A DNA stretch of 64,000 nt from Sarocladium kiliense (lineage: Eukaryota; Ascomycota; Sordariomycetes; Hypocreales; Sarocladiaceae). Location of the stretch: assembly GCA_030734395.1 (NCBI GenBank), contig JAUZTG010000044.1, positions 1,116,001 through 1,180,000 on the forward strand, read 5' to 3'. Shown here piece by piece: positions 47,609-58,839 of the stretch. The number at the start of each line of letters is the position of its first letter. The stretch's first letter is position 1. The notes under the pieces were generated by a model. That model was not told the DNA's origin. It was given only the letters and a program-made list of their open reading frames with translations, and made no database searches. The position numbers and the translations under genes are program-made.

Positions 47609-48231
47609 GGTTGCAAGACTGCTAAGTAAGACGATGCCTTCAAGTTGGTATAGTTTTTTGTGTAATTGAGCCTGTTCTCAAGTCTCGAAGGGAGACGGGC
47701 TGACCACGAACTCGTCTCTTATAATAGTCTGGTACTCCGCGTTCCTCCTCATTACCCCAAACTGACTTAATCGGGAGGAAGACTCTCCCCCACAGGCTCG
47801 GCTCGAGGTTCTCCAGACTGGGCATTTGATCAGAGTTGTTTTATCCAGGCGAACCGTTCCGGTGATAATTCTCGTCTCGACATACCCGATGTAGGTTGCG
47901 TGGGCTGTCCCTCGGGAATAGACGTCGATTTGGGCGCAGATCTCGAGTCGAATTCCCTAATGCGGTAGTTCCCCAACAGTGGCCACCCAGCCCGAGTCGA
48001 TGGACGATCTCCGCCTCGAGGTGGCAATCATGTGTCTATAGCTTCGGCTGATGCATTTATGCTATTGCAAGAGCCGAGATTTGACTCCGTCCATTGTACA
48101 ATCCAATTGGCTGTATAAAGCAGGGCAACAGTAACACTCGTCAGGCTTCACAGTGTTGCAGACAACGTCGTTCTGGCATTCTCAACATCTCACAGAGAGC
48201 GATCAGATTATCACCAAAAAAAAAAAGAAAA
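47609..48231. promoter_or_regulatory. Bidirectional promoter region of the AnmK-like and DUF89 genes
   Basis: The 623 bp between two divergent start codons, one for the kinase and one for the phosphatase. It holds no frame with recognisable features. An A-rich tract (about 48215-48230) sits right before the DUF89 ATG, as in many strong fungal leaders. Joint control of the two genes is inferred from the layout only. Confidence 0.45.
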
Positions 48232-49671
48232 ATGGCATCAGCTCGTCAGGTATGGACGTCCGACGAAGGGACCATGGCGTATGAAACGGCCAAGGACCGA
48301 TGGGCGAAGATCGTGTCGGGGATGGTCGACGACGTGGGCGTCGAGATTGCGATTTCGACCGATTCTTTGCCCAAGCGCGAAGAAGGGCGAGGCATCGTGG
48401 TTCAGCTCAATGCGCTCAAGGCTGACATCCAGAATGATGCCACCTTGAGGTAAGAATGAGATCCTCTCTTCCCAATCACCATTGCATCTCACTGACTTTG
48501 CCAGAACATTTGAGCCCGTCACAGAGCCGGATCTCACAGGTTTCAATAAGCAGCTGGCCGCAGGAGGCAACTTCTCATGGCGCCGTGCACCATGGCTGTT
48601 CGCTGAGTGCTACTTGTACAGGTATGTTGACTTGCAAGATACTCATGAGTTCACACTAAGAAGTTGTCCAGATTTGTACAGCAACTGTTTTCCACTTCAG
48701 AGCACTGGAAGGGCTATGATGTGTTCAGAAGACAAAAGGACTCCACCCTCATCAAGTCCAGGAGCGCCGTGGAGCAGATGGCCAGCTGGTTCGTTCAGGT
48801 CGTCATGGATGAGGAGAAGCCTGTCAAGGACCTTACCGGTGAGCCCGGCCGCCTGCTCTTCACCGAGATGACGGCATTGGCGCTCTGGGGCAATGCAACA
48901 GACCTGTCTCTGTTGACAAACCTGAGTCTGGAAGATATCCAGAAACTGCAAGGCAAGAAGAACATTGAAGAGAGCCAGCGCAACATTGTTGCCGACGACA
49001 CGGATCTCATCTGGGAGTATTTGCAAAGCAGAAAGTCGCGGGACAGCAACCGCACAATTGATGTCATCCTTGACAACGCCGGTTTCGAGCTGTACACGGA
49101 CTTCCTCTACGTCTCATACCTTCTTGAGAGCGGCCTTGCTACGGATGTTGTCATGCACGCCAAGTGCTTCCCGTGGTTCGTCAGCGACGCTTTGCCAGCT
49201 GACATCGACTCCCTGTTGGATCACCTCGAGTCTTCTGACTCTTTCCCAAACCGTCAGCATCTCGACAAGCTTACGGCTTGCTTCCGTCGGTACAGAGAAA
49301 CAGGCCAGCTCACGGTTAAGACGAACCCCTTCTGGACGACGGGCTATTCCTACCACGACCTCCCTGAGCAAGCACCCGAATTGCTCCAGGAGCTCCAACA
49401 GAGCCATCTCACCATCTGGAAGGGAGATCTCAACTACCGCAAGTTGACGAATGACGGTCTGTGGCCACACACTACCGAGTTCAAGACCGCCTTGGGGGCT
49501 TTTGGCAAGCGCAGTGGTGTGAAGGTGCTGTCACTCCGGACTAACAAGGCTGATACTTGCGTTGGAGTGAAGACGGAGGCGAGGGTGAAGGCGCTGGACC
49601 GAGAGGCACCAGGGAAGGCTTGGGTGCGCAATGGAAGCTACGCAGTGGTATCATTCAGTGACGGAAAGTAA
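48232..49671 (+). CDS. DUF89/ARMT1-family metal-dependent phosphatase (damage-control type)
   Basis: Exons 48232-48449, 48505-48621 and 48672-49671 give 444 residues, with both splices falling in Arg codons and restoring frame. The protein matches the DUF89 subfamily with the yeast phosphosugar phosphatase and human ARMT1: YETAKDRWAKIV near the N-terminus, WFVAECYLYR-like APWLFAECYLYRRFV, the metal-binding DNAGFELYTD (Asp246, Asn247), HAKCFPWFVSD, KTNPFWT, GDLNYRKL and LRTNKAD. Family members hydrolyse sugar phosphates such as fructose-1-phosphate and related side products of metabolism, using Co2+, Ni2+ or Mn2+. An older claim of carboxyl methyltransferase activity exists for ARMT1. The place next to an anhydrosugar kinase suggests a clean-up role for misphosphorylated sugars. 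Confidence 0.9.
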
Positions 49672-49926
49672 TGACACATAGAAAGTAAAATCTTAAAAGG
49701 CGTTGAACCAGATACCGAGTTGGGAGCTCGAACGATCACGTGAAGGAGAGGTACGTGGTCAATGGAAGTTGTTGTTTTAGTAAAGGATATAGACTGTCTT
49801 TAGATAGGGGGGGAAAGAGGCGGAAGGATAACATTAATAATCGCCTAAGTAAGACCTGTGAGCTCGCATGCGCTGTGATTACGGGATGCTCCAAAGGGCG
49901 TGGAGTTCTTTCAACAAAAGGCATTA

Positions 49927-51973
49927 TTAAGTTGTGTACCACTCCTTTTGAAGCGCAGTGATTATCCATGCTGTAGGCCAGCAATGAGTCTGTTCAAAAT
50001 CCTCCAGCATCTTGAGCACACAAATACGTTCCCGGGGATCAGTCATCAAAGGTCCCCCTATCAGGATTATTAGTCGCATTCCTTTGAACCCCCCTTTCTC
50101 CCTAGACTCACATATAAAAGTAGAATGACACAATGTGATGAGCGAGGGCACAGTCCGTAGTGAGCTCTTGCTTGCTCCACACAATGCCCGCGCATGCATC
50201 ATTACCTTCGCCTGTGAAGTTGAGTGAGAGTCATTCTCGGTCGTTTGTAAGAAAAAGGCTCTTACATCGGTGTCTTGTGCCCCTGCGGAAACACGCCTGA
50301 TGGCAAATCGTGGTACGGCCTGGTATATAGCAAGCAACATACAGGCCAGGTGATAAAAGCCAAAAGCCATAACTGGGGCCTCAGTTAGCGAGTTTCTTGC
50401 CATGTGGGTAACTCAAGTCTTACCATGCCAGTCTGATGTAAACAGAATCTCAGGAAAGGGGTTATCCCCTTGCGGTTCTGGCTCGCTACACCATATAGGG
50501 TCAAACGTGCTTGGCTTTGACTTTTGCCAATTGTGTACCATTTCGGACATCTCCAGCCACCTCTGTTCTCGCGCCTCGGTTGCAGGTAGCGAGTGTGTAT
50601 CTCCGAAGCAAAAGCGGACTACCAAGGCGCAGATCCATGTCATCGTGTTTGCCCAGGCCGTCTCGGTCTTGACGTTGATGACAGAAGTTGATGGAGGCGG
50701 TAAGACAATGAGGCCAAAGTCAAGATTTGGCGGTTGCTGGTTTACGCAGGCATTGTAGAGAACCTGCCGCACGTACACCCAGAATGCGGCTTGGGATAAC
50801 GTCGGGCTCGAGGGATCCAGCTCAAAAGGAGCCTGAGATGCTTTCATCAATGCACATAAGCCAGACAGGTGGCGTTCTTGGTCACTCCCTGTTGAAGTGG
50901 CTGTGGACTTGGGGTCAGCAGTGATATTTCGAAACTGGTCATGCTTCACTTACCACTCAACTGTTCGCACACACGGAGAATGACGATTGCGCACAGCACA
51001 GCTTCATCACTGCCAACCCCATCACAACTGAGATGGGGGATCAAAAGCTCTACACATCGCTGCTGCGCACTGTCTGCTGCCATGTCACACCGCATGTGCC
51101 TGGCGGCGAATGAAACGACAGCATTCAAGAGAATGGGCGACGTTCTCGCCAAGATTGCCATGTTTAGGGTGAAGTGGCGAGAGGCGTCCGTGCAATCTAG
51201 CCATGCTGCCAAGTGTTGCGCGAAGTGATGGACAAACAGACCATCTCTTCGTGATAGCTCCGCAGAACATACCGGTGTCGGCGAGTAGGTTTCGCTATGT
51301 TGCAATGGAGACGCTCCATGAAGCTGTTGGTAGCTCGGCAGTGTATTTGGGGATATGGCAATTGATCCAGCCGAGCTTCCCTTTGCAGATGATCCAGCCG
51401 GGTCTGTCGTCACCGCCGATTCTTGGTAACAAGAATCTGACCGAGTGTGACCTGGCATGTCATAGCTATCATGGCGGCTCAAAGTCTCGCTGACACTCTG
51501 GGTCGTATACTGGTCTTCTGTAGCACTCGGACTGATTGGCTCGGAAGGTTCGAGCTCCGAGACGAGGCTGTTTGTCTTGGTCTGATGGACTTGGTATCGC
51601 CTGATCTGCAGCTGCTGGGTTCGGGGGTCTATCTCGCATGGCCGATCGGACTTTGCACACTGTTACCGAGGACACGGTCAGCCGAACTGATATTATCCGG
51701 CCAGTCTAGCAAGACTCCAACCAAAGTCGTCTGTCTGTAGGCTTGTGGAGAGCTTCGGTTCTACCGGAACCCGGGGTATGGCTCACCTGCCCGCAGACTG
51801 GCTTCGTTTCATCGCCTGAATGAATTAGCTTCGGCTGTGGGTTAGGATCCTTGCTTGACTTACATTTCACGTGTCGCTTCCGACAAGTCAGGCTTGCGGG
51901 GAAGCGTTAGCAACGTGCGATGCGTGCATATCGTCAGGACTCACCATCCTTGGCGCGATCGTAGTCTCCCCAT
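49927..51973 (-). CDS. Zn2Cys6 (GAL4-type) transcription factor
   Basis: Proposed exons are 51945-51973, 51864-51892, 51787-51815, 50954-51659, 50424-50900 and 49927-50372, giving 571 residues. The zinc cluster is encoded across the first four exons with the canonical spacing C-x2-C-x6-C-x6-C-x2-C-x6-C (Cys 10, 13, 20, 27, 30, 37): QGCLTCRKRHVKCDETK, then PVCGQCAKSDRPCE. That perfect motif is strong support for the splicing. The rest shows a fungal-specific regulatory domain (FVHHFAQHLAAWLDCTD, HMRCDMAADSAQQRCVELLIP, HCWPTAWIITALQKEW). A further optional 54-nt in-frame intron (50212-50265) would shorten the protein by 18 residues. It is head to head with an MFS sugar transporter, 591 bp apart, so it may control that gene. 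Confidence 0.9.
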
Positions 51974-52564
51974 GGCGTGGCTTTGGACCCCGGATTGTGT
52001 TCGTCTCGGTTGTGGTGGAGAAGGACCTGCACGACGGCGAGGTATGTCGAGACGAAGTTCGGCCTTGATAAGCGAAGTCTTCAGCCAGCGGATCCTAGTT
52101 GCTTTATCCCTCCCTTGATGGCGATCACCTGATAGCCGGGCATATGTCAAGGGTCGCTCAGTCTCCATCAGACTGGAACGAGTAACTAACGACTTATGTG
52201 GAGGCTATGCAGCCACACTACCTGCGCTAGAGAGTCAGGATTGCCTCATGTTCGGCCAAGTTGTCAGAGGCTACCCATATTCCCGGAACTTGAGCTAAAC
52301 CCAGGCTAGTAACTCGTCTCGACGCCTCGGATCAACACTCCGGAAATTGGTCTTGGAGTATTGGGCTAGCGAAGTCATCGCCAGCCCCATGGGGAAGAGG
52401 AGTTCCAGACTTTCAACTCCAGACTCCAGACTGAAGTTGCGGAGGGTTGCGTTTACATAAAATGGTCATTGAGGCTCCTGCCATGCCCTTCAACAACCAG
52501 GTTCGATCCGGTCTCTCTCTCTACTTGTCCTCAGACTGAACTGCTCGACAACACTACCTTCATC
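51974..52564. promoter_or_regulatory. Divergent promoter of regulator and sugar transporter, with a CGG-N9-CCG site
   Basis: The 591 bp between the regulator and transporter start codons. At 52328-52342 an inverted pair CGG-N9-CCG lies about 220 bp from the transporter ATG. Zn2Cys6 dimers commonly bind inverted CGG triplets with a fixed spacer, so this is a candidate site for the adjacent regulator; the spacing preference of this regulator is unknown. Confidence 0.4.
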
Positions 52565-54415
52565 ATGATTGGAAAAGATTATTGGAAGTCTGTCAGGGGC
52601 GATCGGCTTCTGAAGCTGATCACAGCCGCCTCAGCCGTTGCCATCTCCTATGAGGGCATCAGTCAGGGTATCATGGGTGCCGTGACTGTAGCTCCAGAGT
52701 TCGGACAACGCATGGGCTACACGAACGCAGACGGTCAAGTCGTCAAACCGTCTCTGCAGGGTGGAATTGCCGCGATTTACTATGCGTATGTTTTGCCTAT
52801 TCCTCTCGCACCCAGTTACAAAGGTCGCTAACAAGTTACAGAGGTTCTCTTTTTGGAGCCTTCTGGGCAGGCAGCTTCTCGGACAACTACGGAAGAATCA
52901 AGGGTATCTGGATGGCCTGCTTTTGGTGCCTTGCCGGTGTTATTCTTCAAGCCTCTGCCATCAACCTCGCCCACATGCTCGTTGCCCGTTTCGTCGCAGG
53001 TATCGGTGTTGCTTTCATCATCGTCATTGCACCAATGTGGACTGCTGAACTCTCTCCGGCCGCCCATCGTGGAAAAACAATTGCCTTGACCTTCCTCGCA
53101 AACTTTTCCGGAATCTCTCTCGCGGCATGGGTTGGCTTCGGTACATCGTTCACTGAGGCTGGCGACGGTCAGTTTCGATGGCGTTTCAACTTCTCTATCC
53201 AGGCTTTGCCGATCCTCGTACTCATCATCATGAGCATGATGATCCCCGAGTCTCCGCGCTGGCTGGTCAAGGTTGGCAGATGTGACGAGGCATTCGAGAT
53301 TATTTCAAAGCTCCGCGGCAACGACGACCCGAATCATCCTGATGCTCAGCGAGAGTACCGCGAAATCATTACCGTTGTTCAGGAGGAAGAGGGCGTTGCC
53401 GACACGAACTATATCAAGATGTTCTTCGGAATTGGCTCTGGCGACCTTCACCTTGGAAGGCGTATTCAACTTGCTTTCTGGTTGCAAGTCCTGATGCAGT
53501 ACGGCACAGGTATTGCGGCTGTGGTCATCTAGTATGTATTCTATACTCCCTTTGAAACTACAGCACTAACCATCTTCCAGCTCTGGCACCATCTACAGAA
53601 CCGCCGGATTCGACGATCTCAAGTCAAACTGGATGTCAGGTCTCCTCATGCTTGTTGGCATTCTTGGTACCGCAATTGCAGCCTTCACTATCGACAAAGT
53701 CGGCCGACGCCGAACCCTGTACTGGGGTGCCATCGCTCTCAGTATCGTCCTCTTCATCATCGGTGGACTGTTCCGTGGCGCTATCGACAACCCTGACAAG
53801 GCGGAGCAGTATGGTACTGCCGCTGCTGCGATGGTGTTTGTCTACCTCTTGATCTTCAGCTCATCTTGGCTCATGATTCCGTTTGTCTATCCAACGGAGA
53901 TCTTCCCTACCTTCCTGCGAGCTAAGGGCAACGCATTCGGTGTTGCTGGATGGGCCATTGGATACGGAGGCGGCTCCTTGCTTGTGCCGGTCATGTTTGC
54001 TGGAATCGATGAGAAGGTGAGATATACCCCTTCTCTTCTACAAGATGATCCTTACTAACGTGAATCCCAGACATTCTACGTATTTGGAGCGTGAGTAAAC
54101 CCCTTGATGTCATGGCCTGTACTCGGCTTTGCTGTCTGCATAATGCCCTTAGGAAAGATTATGGCTAACTTTTCTATTAGTGCAATGTTCGCATATGTGC
54201 CTTTGGTGTACTGCTTCCTTCCAGAGACCAGCGGACGTACACTCGAGCAAATCGACTACCTCTTCGCTAGCAAGAGCATTTTCGTCTGGAACGAGGAGAA
54301 GGAGTTTGAGAAGCGCATGGCGATCTTCAACCAACAGGTCGCTGGAAAGGAACACGGAAACTCTGATCTCAGTGGCTCCGAGAAGCCCGCCGTGACATTC
54401 ATCGCTGAGGCATAA
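52565..54415 (+). CDS. MFS sugar transporter
   Basis: Exons 52565-52785, 52842-53531, 53581-54016, 54071-54090 (only 20 nt) and 54181-54415 give 533 residues. Each splice keeps frame and rebuilds motifs: YYAGSLFGAFWAGSFSDNYGR (the MFS loop-2 motif), AVVIYSGTIY, then FYVFGAAMFAY. Sugar-porter signatures are present: PESPRWLVK after segment 6, DKVGRRR after segment 8, PTEIFPTFLRAKG and PETSGRTLEQID after segment 12. Twelve membrane segments fit. It probably brings a mono- or disaccharide across the plasma membrane; the substrate cannot be read from sequence. It starts head to head with the Zn2Cys6 regulator and lies 5 kb from the AnmK-like kinase, which suggests an anhydrosugar or a related sugar as a possible substrate. 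Confidence 0.93.
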
Positions 54416-55095
54416 GAGGCTGAGCCTCTCAGAGGAGTCCTGTAATAGTTCAGGGCGATATTGCGATTAGAAGAAGGATGGAGGCTGGACGACCAGCAAA
54501 GCTCGTGTAACTAAACTCTGTAGCAGCCGCTCTCAAACTCGCCGATTCTACGGCAGGAAGAGCAGAGCATATAACTCCAATGCCACATTTGAAAGACTCA
54601 ATGTCTTTGACGATATTCCGTGTCTTTTGCCGTCCCTGATCAGCCTGTCAATCGTCCTCGTGACAAACGTGCTGTCTACTTCGAATGTATTCGGTTGGCT
54701 GATAGTTACTTCAGAAGAAATCACCTACTAGAACAACACGGTCGGTAAAGTGCGCAAGCTGAGTCTTCATTGACTTTGCGGCGCTGAATGACTTTCTCGC
54801 AGGGGTATATTGCCTGGCGTGTCATATGCAACTTAGGATTGAGACATTGCGATCATGAGACGAGTTATGACACAATGTCATTGAAATCGATTTCTACTAA
54901 GCTGTTACTAATCGAAGACACAAGCATCCTCTTCGTAATTTGTTTCGATATTTCCACATCCTCAGTTGTTGAGCAACTGCAGGGTAGGGCTGTGAGGCAT
55001 GCGGTGTTCAAATGTCCGAAACACACACGACTGCCACCACAGCTGGCTTCCATGTAATCGTTCAAGCCCATCAAAAGCATCACCTCACTGCTGAT
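54416..55095. other. Intergenic region, no gene seen
   Basis: 680 bp between the transporter stop and the P450 start, holding the transporter's 3' end and the P450 promoter. Nothing distinctive was noticed. Confidence 0.4.
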
Positions 55096-56678
55096 ATGGC
55101 GCTGCTGCAGCTGGACCTGCGCTTCTTACTGGCTCTGTTCGCTTCAGCCGTGATTGTATACACCGTACAGTCGTCCCGCACTCGACGCATCACACGCGAC
55201 GGTAGACCATTGAGGTGAGAACACATGTGTTACGATCATCCAGCATCCATTGACCCCGTCACAGATATCCTCCCAACACATTGCCCCTTGTCGGGAATGG
55301 CATTCTCTTCCTGCAAGCCCGTCAAAAGCTCTTCGCCTGGTTCACCAAGTGCATTCATTTGACTGGCCCTGAAACCCTTTCCATCTCCGTGCCCTCCCTG
55401 CCTCCTGGCGTCATCATCTCATCACCCGCCAATCTCGACTACGTCTTTCGCCATGAAGGAATTTTCCAGAAGGGCCACTTCTTCACACATCGCTCGCAGG
55501 ACCTGTTTGGCGCTGGGATCATCAATGTCGACGGCGAATTGTGGAAGCTTCAGAGGAGAGCAGGTCTGCAGTTCTTGAATAGGGAGAATCTGAGAGTTTT
55601 GACAGAAGTGGCGTTGCCAGCGCTGCTTCAGGACAGTGTACGAACTTTGAGGAATGCGACAGAAAAACGGCTGCCATTGGACCTGCAGGAGGTGGTGCAT
55701 GAGATCACGACCCAAGTGATGGGGAGGATGGCATACGACATGGAGATGCACGTCCATGACGACTTCACGAAAGCCTTTGAGTTTGCATCTGGAGCCACCG
55801 CTGAGCGCTTTCAAAACCCTCTGTGGCAGCTTACCGAGCTTGTTTCACCTTCTGGATACAAGCTTCGCCGATCCATCAACATCATACGATCATACGGGAA
55901 GCGAATTGTGTCCAATGCCATATCAGCCAGGCAGAATGCAACCGCAGAATTGTCCGATAAAACCGACCATGGTGCACTTTATCAAGTGTCAGGAAGTTTG
56001 ATTCAATCTTTATTAGACTCGATTGGAGATGAGAAGCTTGTCGCTGATTCCGCACTGAACTACCTTTCTGCTGGACGGGATACGGTGGCTCAGGCTTTGA
56101 CGTGGACGTTCTACCTGCTCATGCGTCATCCGAACGTCTTCCAGAAGTTGCGTGAGGTCATCCTGGAACCTCGCGACAGCGTATCTCTCGAGAAATTACT
56201 CACACCACAATACCTCTCTCCAACCAACATACCGTACGTCCTTGCTGTATTCTACGAAACCCTCCGCCTCTACCCTCCCATTCCCTTCGAAATCAAGCAA
56301 GCCCAGCAAGACACAACACTCCCAGACGGAACCTTCCTGCCAGACACATCAGTGGTTGTGTGGTGTCCCTGGGCGATGGGTCGGTCATTCGACATCTGGG
56401 GCCCTGATGCTTGTGACTACCGCCCTGAGAGGTGGTTATCAGAAGACGGGCAAGTGCAACATCGAAGCGCCGCTGAGTTCCCCGTCTTCAATGGCGGACA
56501 GAGACTGTGTTTGGGGAAGAAGATGGCCGAGGCTATGGCGGTGCAGGTCATTGCCATGTTTGTTGTCAAGTTCGATTTCGAGCCGGCGTATGAAGGCGAG
56601 AGGGAGAGTGTGAGTAGTTTGACGTTGCCCATGCGAGGTGGATTACCAGTCTACGTTCATGTAAGAAGCGAAGAATGA
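55096..56678 (+). CDS. Cytochrome P450, CYP52/CYP86-clan-like
   Basis: Exons 55096-55214 and 55265-56678 give 510 residues. The N-terminus is a membrane anchor (LRFLLALFASAVIVYTV) followed by a Pro-rich hinge (YPPNTLPLVGNG). The I-helix has LSAGRDTVAQAL, the K-helix ETLRLYPP (ExxR), and the heme loop FNGGQRLCLG with heme-ligand Cys455. The AGRDT form, with the F-R-x-D-T and W..W-like 'DGELWKLQRRAG' C-helix, is typical of the clan that hydroxylates fatty acids and alkanes (CYP52 in yeasts, CYP539 and relatives in molds). It acts at the ER membrane with a reductase. A thiolase about 13 kb away is too distant to claim a pathway link. A substrate can only be guessed. Confidence 0.93.
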
Positions 56679-56720
56679 AGATCATATCATTCGTAAAGCA
56701 TGTTAGGTATCTGATTGAAT

Positions 56721-58152
56721 TTAATCAAAGGTTACCTTGGATCCTGTGAATGCGACAGCCTTCTGCGCCTCTTTGGCCTTCTTCCTCGCCTCCCAGCTCG
56801 GGTGCAAAGTACCAGCATCATCCCTCTTCATCGGCTTGGGGGGCTTTGGTGGCGCCTGCTGCTCCTGTGCACCCTGATCACCTTGCTTCCCAAACGGATC
56901 ACGACCCTTCTTCCACGGCTTCCCTCCTCTCCTGTCTGTACTATCCACTGCTCCACGCTTCGCATCCCACCCGCCGTCCCTGCTGCCCTGGATTCGCGAG
57001 GTTCCGTTCACGACGTGCCTCGCCTTGTCGCCGTACTTCTTTTCGGCGATGGCCTGCCGTTGGCGTTGTCCAAGGCGCTTCTTGGGAGGAGCGACATCAA
57101 CATCGGAAGCTGACTCGGAGCCGGAGATGTAGCCACCCATCAGTGACGGCAGGAAAGTCGTATCTCTCGCTGACTTTACGGGCTTCGACTCCTTCGCAGT
57201 CGGCTTCTCCTTCTTGGGTTTCGAAGATCCCTTCGTTGGCTCTGGCGATGCTGATCTTGAGGATTCTTCGGCAAGCGACTCGGCTTCTGACTCTGATCCT
57301 GATGAGATGTCGTCTAGATTTGCGGTTTCTCTTGCTTGACGCTGACTCCGCAGCTTGCGAAAGAATGCCTCCTCTGGGTCTTCATCCTCCACCTCCTCCT
57401 CATCTTCTTCATCCGACGAGCTTCCCAAGAGATTATCGTATTTCGAGAACTCTGCCTCCTCTTTAGCCTCATCTTCACTACCTGGTTCTCCTACCGCTGG
57501 CCCAGGTTCGTCAACGTCCGACTCGAAGCCTTGAAATTCCGACTCATCATCGCTATCATCATGAGCTTCCTCCTCTTGCTTGGCCTTTTTGTCTTTATGT
57601 GCGGGTTCAGGGTCCTCTTTCGCGGCATCCTTGTTCTTGCGAGATCGCTTTGCCTTTTCGGGCATTGGCAGATTTAGTAGATCGCAAACCGCAGCGACAG
57701 CACGATCGATGGCTTGCTTGACCGGCTCGCGGTTATAGAGGCCACTGGTGACGTTATGAAGGGCAGCTTGTTCGTCGGGAGACAGCTCGGGCTTTGCGAC
57801 ACTGGCACGGATCTGGTCGGGGAGGTTGGTCGAAGCAGCGATTAATTTGACCTTTAGGAGCGAGGCGTAGAGATGCGCTTTGGCTGTTTGATGGAGGTCC
57901 AGAGACTGTGGAACAGTTCAACGTTAGCTTCTCTCTTTTCATCGGTCTACCGGCCTTGCCCACCTTGAGAACCGACAGCTCGCGATCCAGTCTCTCTTTC
58001 TTGTCCTCGCCGATTCCAGCATCCCGCGAGCGCTTGGCTATGCGCTGACGCTCGAAGCCCTTGGCAGCTTTGAGCGCACGAAACACCTCATCCTGCAGCT
58101 TCTCAAGCCTGTCGAGCAATGTAGGCTCGCTGCCGCGCTTTCGTTTCGGCAT
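56721..58152 (-). CDS. BUD22: Bud22-family ribosome biogenesis protein
   Basis: Exons 57964-58152 and 56721-57905 give 457 residues. The N-terminus is helical and basic (MPKRKRGSEPTLLDRLEKLQ, RIAKRSRDAG). The middle is highly acidic with Ser/Asp/Glu clusters (SSSDEEDEEEVEDEDPEE), a nucleolar style. The C-terminal block is the family hallmark: KKRLGQRQRQAIAEKKYG, then LHPSWEARKKAKEAQK and VAFTGSKVTFD at the very end. In yeast Bud22 acts in the nucleolus in early 40S subunit assembly and 18S rRNA processing. The join at VLK|SLDLHQTAKAHLY keeps the helical register. The gene is tail to tail with the P450, with only 42 bp between stop codons, so the transcripts probably overlap. Confidence 0.9.
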
Positions 58153-58839
58153 TTTGGCAGTGTTCTGGCGGGTTTTGGTGAAGTCGATTGGGATCTTGAA
58201 TCTTTTTTCTGGAGACCTTCAACTTTCCTGAAGCGGCTAGAGATGGGTCGCGAGGTGCGAAATGGGAGTCCGCACTGTATGATGCACACTCATGCAAATG
58301 GATCAGTCAAAACAGATGGAATCAGTTCGACACACATGTCGGAATTTATGACTCAAGAGGAAATTATTAGTTCGGGATAGGTATCAAGGAATAATTGGAT
58401 ATGGAAGTGCACGGCTCGACCTGACAGCTGTTTGTTACGTGCTACAATCGCTGGGCGTGGATGACCACAGACTCACAGTGCGCACCCTTCAGCACGTCAA
58501 CCCACCTTTGGCGGGGCCCATGGTAGAGCGAGGGGCATCATCACCAGCTTCATGATCCGTCCTGGTGACTTATCATCTCACTCCAGATTTGTCAGCGTCA
58601 GACACCAAAGGCGGAGTCAAAAGAATATTTCTTTGAAATAAAGATCATTCCACTGCTCATAAAAACACCACTCAGCGCGCAGCCGCCCTGGTCCATCACC
58701 ACCCACCCTGCGCTCAAAAGCCCAGCTCTATCTAAACGAAAGAGCTCAAGTCTTCAATTCGCAGTGAAATTCTACGTATAGCGTTCAGTACTTGCTTCTG
58801 CCTTATTTAGCGACAAAATCACGACCTATATCTGGCAAA
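58153..58839. other. Divergent promoter region of Bud22 and the SDR gene
   Basis: The 687 bp between two divergent start codons, with no gene-like frame. A run CTCATAAAAACACC near 58658-58671 is a weak TATA-like element ahead of the SDR gene. Confidence 0.4.
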
